NCBI GenBank assembly: GCA_900553945.1
Contig: USFR01000009.1
Coordinates: 11,439 to 75,438 of the forward strand
Length of the DNA: 64,000 nucleotides
Reading direction: 5' to 3'
Origin: an uncultured Clostridium sp.
Lineage (GTDB): Bacteria; Bacillota; Clostridia; TANB77; CAG-508
The notes under the pieces are model-generated. The model saw only the letters and a list, made by a program, of their open reading frames with translations. It was not told the DNA's origin and ran no database searches. Of the stretch, positions 62,513-64,000 are shown in pieces. The translations under genes were made by a program, and so were the position numbers. Every line of letters starts with the position of its first letter. The first letter of the stretch is position 1.

Positions 62513-62547
62513 GAACCCCTACCGGCATACCGATAGGGGTTTTCTTT
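62513..62547. terminator. GC-rich hairpin
   Basis: Stem AACCCCTACCGG / CCGATAGGGGTT with one mismatch, followed by TTTCTTT on the plus strand. It is adjacent to the stop of the atypical gene 62546, and similar in style to the hairpin at 37290 beside the other atypical gene. Confidence 0.65.
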
Positions 62548-62854
62548 AAATATCGCTGAGTACGATAACCTCAATATTATTTGAATCTGTGACTTGAACG
62601 ATTTTCTGAGAATCGAAAATCTGTCGTGAGATTGCAATTCCTATGTCACTCAATTCTCTTTCTGATTGATAATAATCACTTTCGATTATATCAACGATTT
62701 TATCAATCTGATCTGCGGTGATTGATGAATTACTTTTAATTATGATTTCATCTTCTCCATATGGACACCGTGTCTCAAAAAGCGGTTTTTTCTTTACGTC
62801 TTTAATCTCCGCTTTTATCTTCTTCGAGCTTAACATCTTTATTGGCCAAAACAT
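62546..62854 (-). CDS. Atypical-composition hypothetical protein B
   Basis: 102 residues, cytoplasmic, not recognised. It has FETRCPYGEDEIIIKSNSSI, then SDYYQSERELSDIGIAISRQ and a beta-rich end. Its first 53 bases overlap the 3' end of the preceding gene in another frame; GGAGG lies 11 bases before the ATG, so translation is plausible. Codons such as TCG, CGA, GCG and GTC are more frequent than in neighbouring genes. Probably co-acquired with the overlapping gene. Confidence 0.6.
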   Translation of the reverse strand: MFWPIKMLSSKKIKAEIKDVKKKPLFETRCPYGEDEIIIKSNSSITADQIDKIVDIIESDYYQSERELSDIGIAISRQIFDSQKIVQVTDSNNIEVIVLSDI

Positions 62855-63140
62855 TATTTTTCTTGCCTCCTGATAACTGTTTAATTCTTACAACAATTTT
62901 TTCTTCTGCCTTTTGAATTGTAATTTTCGCCAATCCTTTAAAAAAATCGATACTAATTAATGCTGCAATTGAATCAAATTGTTCTTCGAAATCAATTGCA
63001 CTTACTGCATACTCCGCGATAGATTTTTTCACTCCTTTCTTTTCGATGGATATATTCGATATTATAATAACATCATATCCATTGACGGTTAACGTTTCGG
63101 TTACTTTCTTTCTTTTTTTGCATTTGTTCTTCCGAAACAT
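62802..63140 (-). CDS. Atypical-composition hypothetical protein A
   Basis: 112 residues with a very basic head (MFRKNKCKKRKKVTETLTVN), a beta-rich middle (YDVIIISNISIEKKG) and a Lys/Val-rich end. No family recognised; the head could bind nucleic acid. ATG at 63140 follows AGGAGGTG by five bases; the longer frame begins nine codons earlier without a site. Overlaps gene B by 53 bases, and shares its foreign-looking codon use. Confidence 0.62.
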   Translation of the reverse strand: MFRKNKCKKRKKVTETLTVNGYDVIIISNISIEKKGVKKSIAEYAVSAIDFEEQFDSIAALISIDFFKGLAKITIQKAEEKIVVRIKQLSGGKKNNVLANKDVKLEEDKSGD

Positions 63141-63183
63141 TTTTTCACCTCCTAAATTATTGTACATTTTTATTATACCTCAT

Positions 63184-63375
63184 TTAAGAGTCATTTTTAA
63201 TACATTTTTTGCATTTAATTATTTTTAATGCTTTAGGTCTTTCTAGCATTATCACATGCCCACACCCTAAACATTCTAATTTAAAATCAACACCCACTCT
63301 TGTTATTTTCCATTCTTTACTACCACATGGATGTTGCTTTTTTGTTATAACTATATCTCCAACATTATATTCCAT
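63184..63375 (-). CDS. DUF951 zinc-ribbon-like protein
   Basis: 63 residues. The hallmark is HPCGSKEWKITRVGVDFKLE (about 15-34) then CLGCGHVIMLERPKALK; four Cys (HPCG, CLGCG, and KCKKC at the end) suggest zinc binding. DUF951 proteins are widespread in Bacillota, of unknown function. ATG with a GGAG-type site. It lies between gltX and the atypical genes on the same strand, 16 bases after gltX. Confidence 0.9.
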   Translation of the reverse strand: MEYNVGDIVITKKQHPCGSKEWKITRVGVDFKLECLGCGHVIMLERPKALKIIKCKKCIKNDS

Positions 63376-63391
63376 AATATTTCTCCTAGAA

Positions 63392-64000
63392 TTATTCAGC
63401 TTTCGCGTTTAATCTATCTTTAACTTCTTTTTCTCCTAGTACTTCTATTATTTCATAAAGATCTGGCGTGTTAGCTCTTCCTGTTAAAGTTACTCTAATT
63501 ACAGTGCTTATATCTCCGACATGTCCTTTATACATTTCTGGATTTGTTTTGTATTCCTTAACTTCTCTTGCATATCCAAGTTTTTCTGCTAAGTCTTTCA
63601 TTTTGTTAAACCATGTTTGTTTATCATCATTTATATCAAAATAATTATTTACATATTCTGCTACTATTTTCTTAATTTCATTTTCATCAGAAATTTTTTG
63701 ATATTCAAATTCTGTATTATTAGCGAATTTTTCAGGATACATATAATAAATTATATTTTTAACATCTGACCATTTTGCAATATCTTTTCTTGGTTTAGCA
63801 TTTCCTCTTTCAATTCCTAAAACTTTTAAAGAATATTCTTTGTTATCTAACATTTCTTTTAATTCTGAATCAAACTTTTCAGCCCAAGCATATGAAAAAT
63901 CATAAACTTCTTGTGCTGTAAACTTAGATATAACACCTTTTGCTACATCTAATAATTTTACCATGTCAAATAATGCTCCGCTTACTCCCATTTTATTTAA
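63392..64000 (-). CDS. gltX: Glutamyl-tRNA synthetase, C-terminal part (5' end outside window)
   Basis: 203 codons of the anticodon-binding half of a class I GluRS, running off the window at 64000. Visible parts: GVSGALFDMVKLLDV (end of the catalytic/stem-contact region), IIYYMYPEKF, WFNKMKDLAEKLGYAREVKE and the terminal VTLTGRANTPDLYEIIEVLG, which is typical of GluRS. The HIGH and KMSKS motifs would lie beyond the edge. The ATG at 63991 is internal, not a start. Confidence 0.88.
   Translation of the reverse strand, partial: LNKMGVSGALFDMVKLLDVAKGVISKFTAQEVYDFSYAWAEKFDSELKEMLDNKEYSLKVLGIERGNAKPRKDIAKWSDVKNIIYYMYPEKFANNTEFEYQKISDENEIKKIVAEYVNNYFDINDDKQTWFNKMKDLAEKLGYAREVKEYKTNPEMYKGHVGDISTVIRVTLTGRANTPDLYEIIEVLGEKEVKDRLNAKAE

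Overview
The window is a very AT-rich stretch of a spore-forming anaerobic Bacillota chromosome, most likely class Clostridia. The evidence is SpoIVB, SpoVG, YqfC/YqfD, a PdaA-like deacetylase and an alpha/beta small acid-soluble spore protein, together with an electron-bifurcating [FeFe]-hydrogenase gene set, T-box leaders, a glmS ribozyme and the yqfCD-ybeY-era-yqzL-recO order. Genes are dense, with short gaps, strong AAGGAGG-type ribosome binding sites and recognisable sigma-A promoters. No transposase, integrase, prophage or CRISPR array was seen.

Layout. 1-8420 is mostly minus strand: a partial RluD-type pseudouridine synthase, a GT-C-like membrane protein, an EEP-fold hydrolase, a double OB-fold SSB-like protein, a split TauE/SafE permease with a 46-residue membrane partner, rarA and ruvA. 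asnS (plus) converges on pheST (minus), which is controlled by a Phe T-box. 14.1-17.4 kb carries small and secreted proteins of unknown role. tmRNA, trmL, tRNA-Leu(UAA), spoVG, murC and spoIVB follow. 22.3-35.1 kb is one long Tad-like pilus or secretion operon: CpaB-like, two TadZ-like proteins, a CpaF ATPase broken by one extra base in its P-loop, a TadB-TadC fusion, seven small membrane-anchored or pilin-like proteins including four MEN-paralogues, and an 807-residue anchored surface protein. 35.2-42.2 kb has a Cof-type phosphatase, a SASP, an atypical-composition orphan gene, hydA-hydB-hydC and hpf. 42.4-50.5 kb has DUF4234/DUF2752 proteins, recO, yqzL, era, a DUF3048 protein, ybeY, an unknown gene where phoH usually lies, yqfD, yqfC and pdaA. 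50.7-64 kb has an orphan GHKL sensor kinase, two RNA-modification-type enzymes, uvrC, a relic of hpt, ribozyme-controlled glmS, an NMN adenylyltransferase-like protein, Ser T-box-DUF1653-serS, ysxC, two atypical overlapping genes, DUF951 and the 3' part of gltX.

The structure least explained by known features is two families of dispersed palindromes. Family A is long (about 90-210 nt), often nested, sits beyond gene 3' ends, and has complementary arms whose sequence differs from copy to copy. Family B is about 30-40 nt and is best defined by four copies with a GTTC-NNN-GAAC type core. Other points of interest are the internally deleted hpt relic, the cpaF P-loop frameshift, genes of foreign-looking composition, and several short genes with strong ribosome binding sites.

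Many long open frames begin at TTG or GTG codons that are themselves part of the ribosome binding site. In those cases the start given here is the codon 5-12 bases downstream.
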